NCBI RefSeq assembly: GCF_020880695.1
Contig: NZ_JAJIWO010000001.1
Location: 1 to 64,000, forward strand
Length of the DNA stretch: 64,000 nucleotides
DNA from: Mucilaginibacter sp. UR6-11
GTDB taxonomy: Bacteria > Bacteroidota > Bacteroidia > Sphingobacteriales > Sphingobacteriaceae
Reading direction: 5' to 3'
Both the position numbers and the translations under genes were made by a program. Below the pieces are notes generated by a model. That model saw only the letters and a program-made list of their open reading frames with translations, searched no databases and was not told the origin of the DNA. Positions 1 to 7,505 of this stretch are shown here, in pieces. Numbering within the stretch: position 1 is the stretch's first letter; each line of letters begins with the position of its first letter.

Positions 1-2
1 CC

Positions 3-86
3 TACAAAAAGGGCTCAGAAGAATCTGAGTCGATGCATTTAGACGAGAAAAAGCTATATTCACAAATCACATCTGACAACTTTTAA
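3..86 (+). CDS. 3' end of an unidentified gene cut by the window edge
   Basis: Frame 3 is open from the first bases to a TAA at 84-86 and encodes about 27 residues rich in Lys, Glu and Ser. The other two forward frames stop at once. The composition looks like a real charged C-terminus, but nothing identifies the product. It would converge on the minus-strand gene ending at 105, leaving an 18-bp gap. It could also be chance. Confidence 0.4.
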   Translation, partial: YKKGSEESESMHLDEKKLYSQITSDNF

Positions 87-104
87 AACCAAATAACTGT
101 CAGA

Positions 105-920
105 TCAAGTAGTGGCTATTACACCTGAGTTACCTCTTTGTTGCTGGCCACTTCCGTTTTGGCGTGATGGCTGGTTTTGCTGATTGTTATTATCTCTTCC
201 TCCTTGCTGGGCCGGTTGGTTGTAACCACCCTGTCCTCTGCCTTGTTGCGCAGGTTGGTTATAGCCACCCTGGTTTCTGCCTTGCTGAGCGGGTTGGTTG
301 TAACCATGATCACCTCTGCCTTGCTGAATCGGCTGATTATAGTTATAGTTACCACGATCGTAGCCTTGTCCGCGGTTATTAAACCTGTCATTATTCATGT
401 TTCTGTTATCCCAACCACGGCCTTCGGCATGCTCTGCGCCACGATAGTTATCGTTACGTCTCTCAAAACGCGGCTCGTTGCCCCTGCGATCGTCGCGGTT
501 ACCATAGCTGCGGTTATCAATCCTATCGTTGTTACGGCCCCAGTTATTTACGGTACCTCTATATTTTTCGCGGTAAACATCGGCATTTAAATATGGGCGG
601 CTTGCACGCACTTCATAGTGGCGGGCGTTTCTCCAATCGTAGTTACGATATTCGCCGGGAAGGTAAGCCGCAGATACCCATCTTCCACAATCATTATAAT
701 AGTAAGCCTGTTCGTAAGCATTATAATAAGCGTCTACCTCGGGCAGGTAATAATAATCGTCTGCACTGCTATAACCTACCGCAACCGGGGTAGCCAATGA
801 CGCCTGTATAACCGGGTGACCGCCACCTAAACGTAAGCCTATTTGTAGTACTTGTGCATTTGCGTTGTTATAAAATAAACCGCCTAATGCTATTGCTGAT
901 ATTAAAGCTATCTTTTTCAT
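105..920 (-). CDS. Secreted Tyr-rich protein with a Gln/Asn/Arg/Gly repeat tail
   Basis: I place the start at 920 (Met-Lys-Lys followed by a hydrophobic stretch and an Ala-X-Ala site), which gives a clean signal peptide; an in-frame ATG at 941 adds seven residues that fit it less well. The mature N-terminal part (about 100 residues) is Tyr-rich, in the style of many exported Bacteroidota proteins of unknown function. The remainder is low complexity: first Asn/Arg/Asp-rich, then four 13-residue units beginning YNQP, then a Gln/Asn/Ser tail. No catalytic motif is visible. The disordered, strongly basic and amide-rich tail suggests an envelope or extracellular role such as nucleic-acid or polysaccharide contact, but this is a guess. 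It stands alone, divergent from the gene at 1159. Confidence 0.75.
   Translation of the reverse strand: MKKIALISAIALGGLFYNNANAQVLQIGLRLGGGHPVIQASLATPVAVGYSSADDYYYLPEVDAYYNAYEQAYYYNDCGRWVSAAYLPGEYRNYDWRNARHYEVRASRPYLNADVYREKYRGTVNNWGRNNDRIDNRSYGNRDDRRGNEPRFERRNDNYRGAEHAEGRGWDNRNMNNDRFNNRGQGYDRGNYNYNQPIQQGRGDHGYNQPAQQGRNQGGYNQPAQQGRGQGGYNQPAQQGGRDNNNQQNQPSRQNGSGQQQRGNSGVIATT
186..341 (-). repeat. Four 39-bp coding tandem repeats
   Basis: Four in-frame 13-codon units encode YNQPIQQGRGDHG, YNQPAQQGRNQGG, YNQPAQQGRGQGG and YNQPAQQGGRDNN. Units two and three differ by one residue. Similarity at DNA level suggests recent expansion, and copy number may vary between strains. Confidence 0.85.
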
Positions 921-1131
921 ATTCTTAGTTTTTATATACATCTATGACAGGATAAAGAAAGAAAGGTTTAACCGATGCTTTCATTATTATTTGTATAATA
1001 GAATATATACAGAATAAAATATTGAATTTTAATTGCAAAACAGAACATAATTAAAAATAGATGAAATTTTGACTGATTGTAAAAGCTTTGATAATATTAA
1101 ATTTGGTTCTGCTTTGAAATTATATTGTTCT

Positions 1132-1139
1132 TAATTTTG
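1132..1139 (+). promoter_or_regulatory. Bacteroidota -7 box (TAATTTTG)
   Basis: An exact match to the TAnnTTTG -7 consensus used by the Bacteroidota primary sigma factor, 19 nt before the ATG at 1159. No well-spaced -33 TTTG is obvious, so the assignment rests on the -7 box and its position. Confidence 0.4.
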
Positions 1140-1158
1140 GTACATAAACTTGCAACTG

Positions 1159-2430
1159 ATGAAAAACAAAAGATTATTATCGATGCTGCTTCCGCTGGCC
1201 GCTATAAGTGGATTGGTATCATTAAATGCACTCAAAAATGACCCACCTGCAAAACATAGAACAAATGCAGGCGCCGACGCCGGCCTAACCCTGCCGGCTG
1301 GTTTTAAAGCAACCGTTATTGCCGAGAACCTGGGTAGTGCACGCCACCTGGTGATCACCCCTCAAAATGATATTTATGTACATATTGCCAGCACGCGCAA
1401 ATCAAAAGGTATAATAGTACTACATGAAGAAAACGACCAGGCAACTATAAAAAGCAGTTTTGGCGATTATGGCGGCACGGGCATAGCAATTGGTGGCGGT
1501 TATTTATTTGCCAGCTATAAAGGCGGCGTGTATCGTTATAAACTGGATGCAAACAACCAGGTTATCGATCCATTAAAGCCAGAGCTTATCGTTACCGGTC
1601 TTATCGACATAGACTGGCATCAGCCTAAAGCCATTGCATTAGACAACAAAGGCAACATTTATGTAAATATTGGCGCTCCAAGTAATATCTGCACCGAAAA
1701 GGACAAAAACCATACGGGTTGCCCGCTGCTTGACTCGGCTGCAGGTATATGGCAGTTTAAAACCGACGAGTTAAACCAAAGTTATGCCGAGGGTGTACAT
1801 TATGCCTGGGGCCTGCGCAACGTAGTTGGGATATCATGGAACAACGAAGCTGACCAGCTTTTTGTAATGCAACATGGCCGTGATGCATTACATGATCTTT
1901 ACCCTAAGTTATACACTGCCCACCAATCCGCCGAACTGCCGGCCGAGTGTATGTTTGCTTTGAAAAAAGGTGATAACGCCGGTTGGCCTTACGTATATTA
2001 CGACTGGCAAAAAAAGAAAAACATGCTGGGCCCTGAATATGGCGGCGATGGCGAAAAAGCTGCCGATCCGAAATACATTAACCCGGTTGCAGCTTATCCC
2101 GGCCACTTTGCGCCGGATGCCTTACTGTTTTATACCGGCAGCCAATTCCCGGCTAAGTATAAAAACGGGGCTTTCATAGCATTCCATGGTTCATGGAACC
2201 GCGCACCGCTGCCGCAGGCAGGTTATTGTGTAGTTTTCCAGCCGTTTAAAAATGGCAGGCCCGACGGTAAATGGGAGGTGTTTGCTGATGGTTTTGCCGG
2301 TACAGCCGAGCAAAAAGCATCAGGCGCCGCGGTACACCGTCCTACCGGTTTAGCACAAGGCCCGGATGGTTCTATATATGTAACCGACGATAATAAAGGC
2401 ACGCTTTACAAGATCAGCTACAAAAAATAA
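1159..2430 (+). CDS. PQQ-type glucose/sorbosone dehydrogenase family propeller protein
   Basis: A 423-residue exported protein of the glucose/sorbosone dehydrogenase family (COG2133): soluble six-bladed propellers that in characterised members oxidise sugars or aldoses with PQQ. After a signal peptide (about residues 1-25) the propeller begins near residue 45. Visible family features are the GLRN stretch, the MQHGRD loop with a conserved His, and a C-terminal HGSWNRAPLPQ block typical of L-sorbosone-dehydrogenase-like members. ATG 1159 is chosen over an in-frame TTG at 1150 because it directly precedes the Lys-rich signal-peptide start. It is monocistronic and followed by a strong terminator. 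Cofactor and substrate cannot be read from sequence; many such homologues remain unassigned. Confidence 0.85.
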   Translation: MKNKRLLSMLLPLAAISGLVSLNALKNDPPAKHRTNAGADAGLTLPAGFKATVIAENLGSARHLVITPQNDIYVHIASTRKSKGIIVLHEENDQATIKSSFGDYGGTGIAIGGGYLFASYKGGVYRYKLDANNQVIDPLKPELIVTGLIDIDWHQPKAIALDNKGNIYVNIGAPSNICTEKDKNHTGCPLLDSAAGIWQFKTDELNQSYAEGVHYAWGLRNVVGISWNNEADQLFVMQHGRDALHDLYPKLYTAHQSAELPAECMFALKKGDNAGWPYVYYDWQKKKNMLGPEYGGDGEKAADPKYINPVAAYPGHFAPDALLFYTGSQFPAKYKNGAFIAFHGSWNRAPLPQAGYCVVFQPFKNGRPDGKWEVFADGFAGTAEQKASGAAVHRPTGLAQGPDGSIYVTDDNKGTLYKISYKK

Positions 2431-2448
2431 CAGCTTTTAAAGCAAAAC

Positions 2449-2486
2449 AAAAGCGCCGTTTGAAAACATCAAAACGGCGCTTTTTT
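2449..2486. terminator. Intrinsic terminator, probably bidirectional
   Basis: A perfect 13-bp inverted repeat (AAAAGCGCCGTTT / AAACGGCGCTTTT) with a 10-nt loop, followed by T-rich sequence on the plus strand and preceded by A-rich sequence. It lies between the convergent genes ending at 2430 (+) and 2491 (-) and can serve both. Confidence 0.9.
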
Positions 2487-2490
2487 CTAT

Positions 2491-2742
2491 TTACGCAGCG
2501 AGTGCCGTATTTACTTTCACTATCTCTATCAGGAAATTATTCTTTAGTTCTTTTTCGGCTACCACAACCGCGAAGTCGTCGTAACGTACACCGTTGTCTA
2601 TCGGGTATACGGTATAGCCGCGTTTATTGGCATCATACTCGCCCAGCTCAAACATTTCGTCCTGGGTTTTGCCTTTGATCTTTGCACCACTCACCAGCTG
2701 GTACGCATCAAATATGTTCTGGAAGTTGTTATTGTTCATCAT
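2491..2742 (-). CDS. Small protein of unknown function
   Basis: 83 residues, acidic to neutral, with no signal peptide or membrane segment, so probably cytoplasmic. The start has two consecutive Met codons. It opens with an Asn run and has mixed alpha/beta-like composition ending in an aliphatic beta-like segment. I recognise no family. Normal codon use and placement against a shared terminator favour a real gene. It is monocistronic. Confidence 0.6.
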   Translation of the reverse strand: MMNNNNFQNIFDAYQLVSGAKIKGKTQDEMFELGEYDANKRGYTVYPIDNGVRYDDFAVVVAEKELKNNFLIEIVKVNTALAA

Positions 2743-2892
2743 AGTGATTGGATGATTACAATAAGTTTGCCAAATTTTAACCTCATTAAAATAGATAGGT
2801 ATCCCTATAGCCCATTATAATAACCCGCAAAGGCAACCTTTTTGAATATAATTACGTGGTGACGACAAAATAAACTTATCCCATTTCAACTC

Positions 2893-4175
2893 ATGCGTAA
2901 TCTTTTCTTATTTCTAACATTATTATTTGCCGTGTCTACACTACAATCATGCAGTAAAAAGAACACGGAAAATACCGCTCCAATTAAACCTAACGCCACA
3001 GAGCCTCTTAAAATAACCGGTTTTAGCATTGCAAGTGCGCCCAGTGACTATACAATCATTATAACAGGTAAGGGCTTTAGCACAATAAAAAGCGAAAATA
3101 TAGTAACTTTTAACAATAAGCCGGCAGTGGTTTTGGAGGCAACTGCTACCGCCTTAACGGTAAGTGTCCCTATAGCGGCCGGTACCGGCAAAATAACCGT
3201 AAAATCGGGCAATCAAACAGCTACCAGTGGTGATGAGTTTAATTTTATTTATACTGTAACAACTATTGCGGGCAACGGGACTTACGGATTTAAAGATGGC
3301 AAAGGAGCTGAGGCGACATTTAGGACCCCTTATGGCCTGGCTGCTGATGCGGCAGGTAATGTGTATATAGCAGATAGTGACAATAATAAAATACGCAAAA
3401 TAACGGCTGATGGCACAGTAACCACTATTGCCGGTACGGGTATTATTGGCAGCGCCAATGGTACAGCTTTAATTGCCCAGTTTAATTATCCGCACGGCTT
3501 GGTTTTAGACGCCACCGGTAATATTTATGTTGCAGATGCGGGCAATAACATGATCAGGAAAATAACGCCGGCTGGTATAGTAAGCACGGTTGCAGGCGAT
3601 GGCACGGGGGGATTAGTAAACGGACCGGCCGCAACTGCTGAGTTTAATTTTCCGGCCGGAATTACTTTGGACCAGGCCGGAAATCTGTATGTAGCTGATG
3701 GTACAAATAAATGCATCAGGAAGATACCCCCCGGCGGCACAGTTAGTACTTTTACGGAAAGCTCTTTTGGCTTTCCGGAAGGTATTGTAACGGATAATAC
3801 AGGCAATTTATACGTGGCCGATGCCGTAAGCAGCGTTATCCGTAAAGTAACGCCAAATGGCACTGTTAGTACTTACGCCGGTTCAATCCCGGGTATCATG
3901 ACGGTGGTGCGGCCGACGCGCAATTTGCTAATCCTGAGGGAATAGCCATTGATGCTGCCGGTAATTTATATATTGCCGACCTATCCAACAATACCGTGAG
4001 GAAAATTACACCGGCTGGGGTGGTAAGCACAATTGCAGGGGCAACAACCAGGGGATATCTCGAGGGCCAGGGTACTAACACCAGGTTTAGTAACCCAAGC
4101 GGTATAACAGTTGCGCCGTCTGGCATAGTTTATTTAGGTGACATAGATAACTCGCGGATACGTAAGCTTCAGTAG
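2893..4175 (+). pseudogene. IPT/TIG plus NHL-repeat lipoprotein with a one-base frameshift
   Basis: The product starts with a lipoprotein signal peptide and lipobox LQSC (Cys about residue 20), followed by an IPT/TIG immunoglobulin-like domain (about 40-115) and NHL propeller repeats of the form GNVYIADxxNNxIRKI. The first frame runs to a TAG at 3943-3945 but leaves the repeat pattern after GSIPG near 3893. From 3894 another frame resumes at once with YHDGGAADAQFANPEGIAID and two more NHL repeats to TAG 4173-4175. One extra base in or near the CCCGGG at 3888-3893 would restore a protein of about 427 residues. It is either a recent mutation or a sequencing/assembly error. The intact protein would be a surface propeller, probably a binding scaffold. 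Confidence 0.85.
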
Positions 4176-4193
4176 TGATGATATCGGGGCAAA

Positions 4194-4943
4194 TTACCCA
4201 AACCACTCAAACAGATCATTCTGCTTCAGCACCTTCTTATTGTCACTATTGACATCCTTGATGATCCTTCCTTCACTCATCTGGATAATGCGAGTTCCAT
4301 AATTATAGGCATCCTTTAAATTATGGGTGACTAATATTGTGGTCAGTTTAAATTCGCGGCTCAGTTTATCCGCGGTGCCCATCACTATTTCTGCCGACCG
4401 GGGATCGAGGGCGGCGGTAGGCTCGTCAAGCAGCAGGATCTTACATTCGTCCATTACGCTCATCAGCAAGGTTAGTGCCTGGCGCTGCCCGCCTGATAAG
4501 GTGCCTATGGGTTGCTCTATTTTATTTTCAAGCCCCATGCCCAGCGTGGCTATTTTTTCTTTAACCTGCTTTTTAAAAGCATCGTTAACGCCTATGCTTA
4601 ATCCTTTAGCTTTGGTGCGGATAGCCGCCAGCCTGAAATTATCCAGGATACTCAATTCGGACGCGGTGCCGCTCATCGGGTTTTGAAACACACGGGCTAT
4701 CCATTTGCTGCGTTGATAGTCGGCCTGGCTGGTTACATCGTCATCATCAATTTTTATGGTCCCCTCTGAAGGCCGGATACTGCCTGAGATTAGGTTCAGC
4801 AGCGTGGTTTTGCCCGACCCGTTTGAGCCAATGATCACCACAAACTCTTCATCTTTAATGCTTAGGTTGATACCATTAACCGCGTTAACCTGGTTGGCCT
4901 TACCCCTGTTAAATGTTTTATAAAGGTTTGTTATAGTGATCAT
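4194..4943 (-). CDS. ABC transporter ATP-binding protein (COG1101-like)
   Basis: A 249-residue nucleotide-binding subunit with Walker A GSNGSGKT, signature LSGGQRQ, Walker B ILLLDEP and switch His in LVTHN. The FQNPMSGTA block after the Q-loop matches the COG1101 group of ATPases, which normally work with a periplasmic ABC_sub_bind protein and a permease for amino-acid-like solutes. Neither partner is adjacent here, so the subunit is an orphan at this locus. The start at 4943 is preferred over an upstream ATG at 4988 because a -7 promoter box lies at 4951-4958, inside the longer reading. Function is by family; the solute is unknown. Confidence 0.9.
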   Translation of the reverse strand: MITITNLYKTFNRGKANQVNAVNGINLSIKDEEFVVIIGSNGSGKTTLLNLISGSIRPSEGTIKIDDDDVTSQADYQRSKWIARVFQNPMSGTASELSILDNFRLAAIRTKAKGLSIGVNDAFKKQVKEKIATLGMGLENKIEQPIGTLSGGQRQALTLLMSVMDECKILLLDEPTAALDPRSAEIVMGTADKLSREFKLTTILVTHNLKDAYNYGTRIIQMSEGRIIKDVNSDNKKVLKQNDLFEWFG

Positions 4944-4950
4944 GATAACA

Positions 4951-4958
4951 CAAATGTA
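4951..4958 (-). promoter_or_regulatory. -7 box (TACATTTG) seven bases before the ABC ATPase start
   Basis: An exact TAnnTTTG on the minus strand, 7 nt upstream of the ATG at 4943. Transcription would begin at or next to the start codon, giving an mRNA with almost no leader. Confidence 0.5.
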
Positions 4959-5013
4959 AAAACAAAACGTCATTGCCGGTAAAAGCAATCACTGCAACAG
5001 ACATTCACTAAGC

Positions 5014-5065
5014 AAAAATGCCAGCGGTAAGAATAATGCAAATAACATTTGTCTTACCACCGGCA
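5014..5065 (-). terminator. Intrinsic terminator after the Tat-exported TIM-barrel gene
   Basis: Arms at 5019-5032 and 5052-5065 pair over 14 positions with two mismatches (core GGTAAGA/TCTTACC, ends TGCC/GGCA). On the minus strand the hairpin is followed by a T run (plus-strand AAAAA at 5014-5018). It lies 59 bp past the stop codon at 5124. The stretch 5080-5123 also carries a GC-rich segment that looks like a degraded dispersed repeat. Confidence 0.6.
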
Positions 5066-5123
5066 TCTGAAAATTTGATCGGCGGGTACAGAGATTGCGT
5101 CGTTCCCGGCCGGTGACGGGCGA

Positions 5124-5999
5124 TTAAATACTCACTTTAGTTTTTAAATAGTTTGCGCTTTCAGCAATACTAACGTAAGGATCAATATTGATATAGTTTT
5201 CCTGCTCAACAATGAAGTGTTTTACACCACCTTGTTTAGCATGGCTTAATATCTTAACAAAATCAATACTTCCTTTGCCTATTTCGGTATTTAATCCGCT
5301 GTTGGTTTTGTCCATATCTTTTATGTGTACAAATTCAAAACGGCCGGGGTGTTTAGCCATCAACTCTAACGGATCTTTGCCTGAGCGTACTACCCAGTAA
5401 ATATCCATTTCCATGGCTACCAATTTAGGGTCGGTGTTGTCAATAACGGTATCATAAAAAGTAGTATTGCCTATTGGCTTCCACTCGAAATTATGGTTAT
5501 GATAACCCAATTTTAAACCGGATTTTTTACAGATCTCGGCCGCCTGGTTCATCTTATCGGCAACGGCTTTACACTCGTCAACCGTTTTTATAAATTCGCC
5601 GTTTATAGACGGGATGATAATATGCGATTGGCCGGTAGCGTTAGCTGCCTCAATATAAGCTTCTAAATTATCTGTTTTACCCGAACCAAAGAACTGATTC
5701 ATGTCATAATGGGCGCTTGGTGTAGTTAAACCATTAGCTTTTAACAAGTCGCTGAATGCTTTAGGCTCTAATCCCCAGAAACCGCCTTGCTTGCTGTAAC
5801 CAAACGGCTCAACTTCTTTATAGCCGGCTGCTGCAACTTTGGCTATAACACCGCTTACATCTTTAGGTAACTGGTCGCGCAGGCTGTATAATTGCAGGCC
5901 CACATTTTTTACTGGTTTTGCCGATAGTAAATGCGGCGCTAACATTGCCCCTGCCGATAGCAGGCCTGCCTGCGTTAAGAACGTTCTTCTTGTTGTCAT
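5124..5999 (-). CDS. Exported sugar phosphate isomerase/epimerase (TIM barrel)
   Basis: 291 residues of the xylose-isomerase-like TIM-barrel family (AP endonuclease 2 superfamily). The N-terminus has a twin-Arg motif (TTRRTF) before a hydrophobic stretch, so Tat export to the periplasm is likely. Barrel signatures include KEVEPFG, YHNHNFEW, MEMDIYWV, FVHIKDMD and VEQEN; the conserved His, Glu and Asp are the usual metal ligands. Members isomerise, epimerise or dehydrate keto-sugars and inososes; the substrate here is unknown. It closes a minus-strand carbohydrate block but sits between two terminators, so it is probably transcribed alone. Confidence 0.85.
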   Translation of the reverse strand: MTTRRTFLTQAGLLSAGAMLAPHLLSAKPVKNVGLQLYSLRDQLPKDVSGVIAKVAAAGYKEVEPFGYSKQGGFWGLEPKAFSDLLKANGLTTPSAHYDMNQFFGSGKTDNLEAYIEAANATGQSHIIIPSINGEFIKTVDECKAVADKMNQAAEICKKSGLKLGYHNHNFEWKPIGNTTFYDTVIDNTDPKLVAMEMDIYWVVRSGKDPLELMAKHPGRFEFVHIKDMDKTNSGLNTEIGKGSIDFVKILSHAKQGGVKHFIVEQENYINIDPYVSIAESANYLKTKVSI

Positions 6000-6070
6000 T
6001 GTAAATTAGTATTTGTAATTAGTTGGCTAAAAATAGTAATATCTTATTATGATTTACCTTATAGACAAAA

Positions 6071-6103
6071 AAATAGCGATGGGTTTAAAGCCCATCGCTA
6101 TTT
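6071..6103 (-). terminator. Intrinsic terminator
   Basis: A perfect 13-bp inverted repeat (AAATAGCGATGGG / CCCATCGCTATTT) with a 7-nt loop, followed by seven T on the minus strand, 24 bp after the stop of the NupG-like permease gene. Its core is nearly identical to the terminator at 7453-7485. Confidence 0.9.
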
Positions 6104-6126
6104 ATATTTAAATGCGTGTTTATTAA

Positions 6127-7359
6127 TTAAGCCTCGATATTCGCTTCGGCTTTGGTCTTATCGTTAAAGAACAACAGGAACAACACCATTACCGCGGCAG
6201 CAATACCTGCAGGAATCAGCCAGATCATGTGCCAGTCGTGGGCACCTGCTATGACATAGGCATCAGATATTAAACCGGCTATATAGAAACCAATCAGCAT
6301 ACCTACACCATAGGTAGCTAAGGTAATTACACCCTGCGCAGCGCTTTTAATTTGCGGGCCGGCTTTAGAATCGGTATAGATCTGGCCTGATACGAAGAAG
6401 AAATCATAGCATACCCCATGTAACGCAATGCCTATTATTAGCAGGAAGCTTAATTCTCCTGCGTTGCCATAAGCAAACATAGCGTAGCGTAAAGCCCAGG
6501 CAAGCATACCAACTAAAATTGTCCATTTAAACCCAAATCTTTTAAAGAAAACGGGTAATGCCAATAAAAACGCCACTTCAGACACTTGCCCTATGGTCAT
6601 TTTACCGGTTGGGTTATTAACCTTTATTTCTGTCAAGAAGCTATTAGCATTTTGGTAATAAAATGCCAACGGGATACAGATCAGAATTGACGCGATAAAA
6701 AATACCAGGAAGTTTTTATCCTTTAACATTTTAAGTGCATCTAAACCTAATACCTGTGATAGGCCCACTTTCCCGGTGGTTGTTTTTGGGGGAGTGGCCG
6801 GTAAAGTAAAGCTGAATAAACCCAATACTAATGAAGCAATACTCGACATTAAAAATGTATACTTTAAAAATCCTTTTGATACACTTTCTACAGCGTCCCA
6901 ATGGAACAGAAAACTAATAGCCAGGCCGGCAACTATCCAGCCTATGGTACCCCAAACGCGTATAGCCGAAAATTCTTTTTCGGGATCTTTCATCTGGCTA
7001 AATGAAACAGAGTTTACCAATGCCAGAGTTGGCATATACAATATCATATAACCTAATACATAGGGATAAAAAGCAGAAATATCAACCGCTGCATAGCATT
7101 GGTACATTAATATGGCGCCGATGATGTGTAACACGCCTAATATTCTTTCAGCATTAAAATACCTGTCGGCAATCAGGCCAACAATAAATGGTGCTATAAT
7201 AGCGCCCCATGATTGTGTAGAATAAAGCGCGCCTGTTTGTGCGCCGGTAGCATGCAGGTTAGCACCGGCAAATGGCCCCATGGTAACATACCATCCTCCC
7301 CAGATAAAAAACTGCAGGAACATCATTACCGATAGCTTAATTTTAATAGTTGTATTCAT
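6127..7359 (-). CDS. MFS permease of the nucleoside:H+ symporter (NupG-like) family
   Basis: 410 residues with about 12 hydrophobic segments. The N-terminus (FLQFFIWGGWYVTMGPF) and the GLIADRYFNAERILG loop after TM2 are hallmarks of the nucleoside:H+ symporter family. In Bacteroidota, NupG-like permeases often sit beside Gfo/Idh oxidoreductases and TIM-barrel isomerases and probably carry sugars or polyols instead of nucleosides, which fits this context. It localises to the inner membrane. The gene has its own strong terminator, and the upstream neighbour ends in another, so it is probably monocistronic. Confidence 0.88.
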   Translation of the reverse strand: MNTTIKIKLSVMMFLQFFIWGGWYVTMGPFAGANLHATGAQTGALYSTQSWGAIIAPFIVGLIADRYFNAERILGVLHIIGAILMYQCYAAVDISAFYPYVLGYMILYMPTLALVNSVSFSQMKDPEKEFSAIRVWGTIGWIVAGLAISFLFHWDAVESVSKGFLKYTFLMSSIASLVLGLFSFTLPATPPKTTTGKVGLSQVLGLDALKMLKDKNFLVFFIASILICIPLAFYYQNANSFLTEIKVNNPTGKMTIGQVSEVAFLLALPVFFKRFGFKWTILVGMLAWALRYAMFAYGNAGELSFLLIIGIALHGVCYDFFFVSGQIYTDSKAGPQIKSAAQGVITLATYGVGMLIGFYIAGLISDAYVIAGAHDWHMIWLIPAGIAAAVMVLFLLFFNDKTKAEANIEA

Positions 7360-7452
7360 TATTAGTAGTTAGATGATTTTAAGGAGCTAAATTTAGTAAT
7401 ATCCTAACCGAATGCCTGCTGTATGATGGATTATTTCTGTTACATTAAATAA

Positions 7453-7485
7453 AAAAAGCGATGAGTTTAAGGCCCATCGCTTTTT
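7453..7485 (-). terminator. Intrinsic terminator, near copy of 6071-6103
   Basis: Stem AAAAAGCGATG / CATCGCTTTTT around AGTTTAAGGCC, followed by T-rich sequence on the minus strand, 21 bp past the MFS stop at 7506. The core GCGATGAGTTTAAGGCCCATCGC differs from the 6077-6099 hairpin at only two positions. Confidence 0.85.
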
Positions 7486-7505
7486 ATTCAGTTTTTATTG
7501 ACAAT

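Noticed and set aside
177..590. 137-residue plus-strand reading frame
   Set aside because: It is antisense to the repeat-rich secreted protein. Its Val/Ile/Thr-rich composition is the mirror of the Asn/Asp/Gly/Tyr codons on the other strand.
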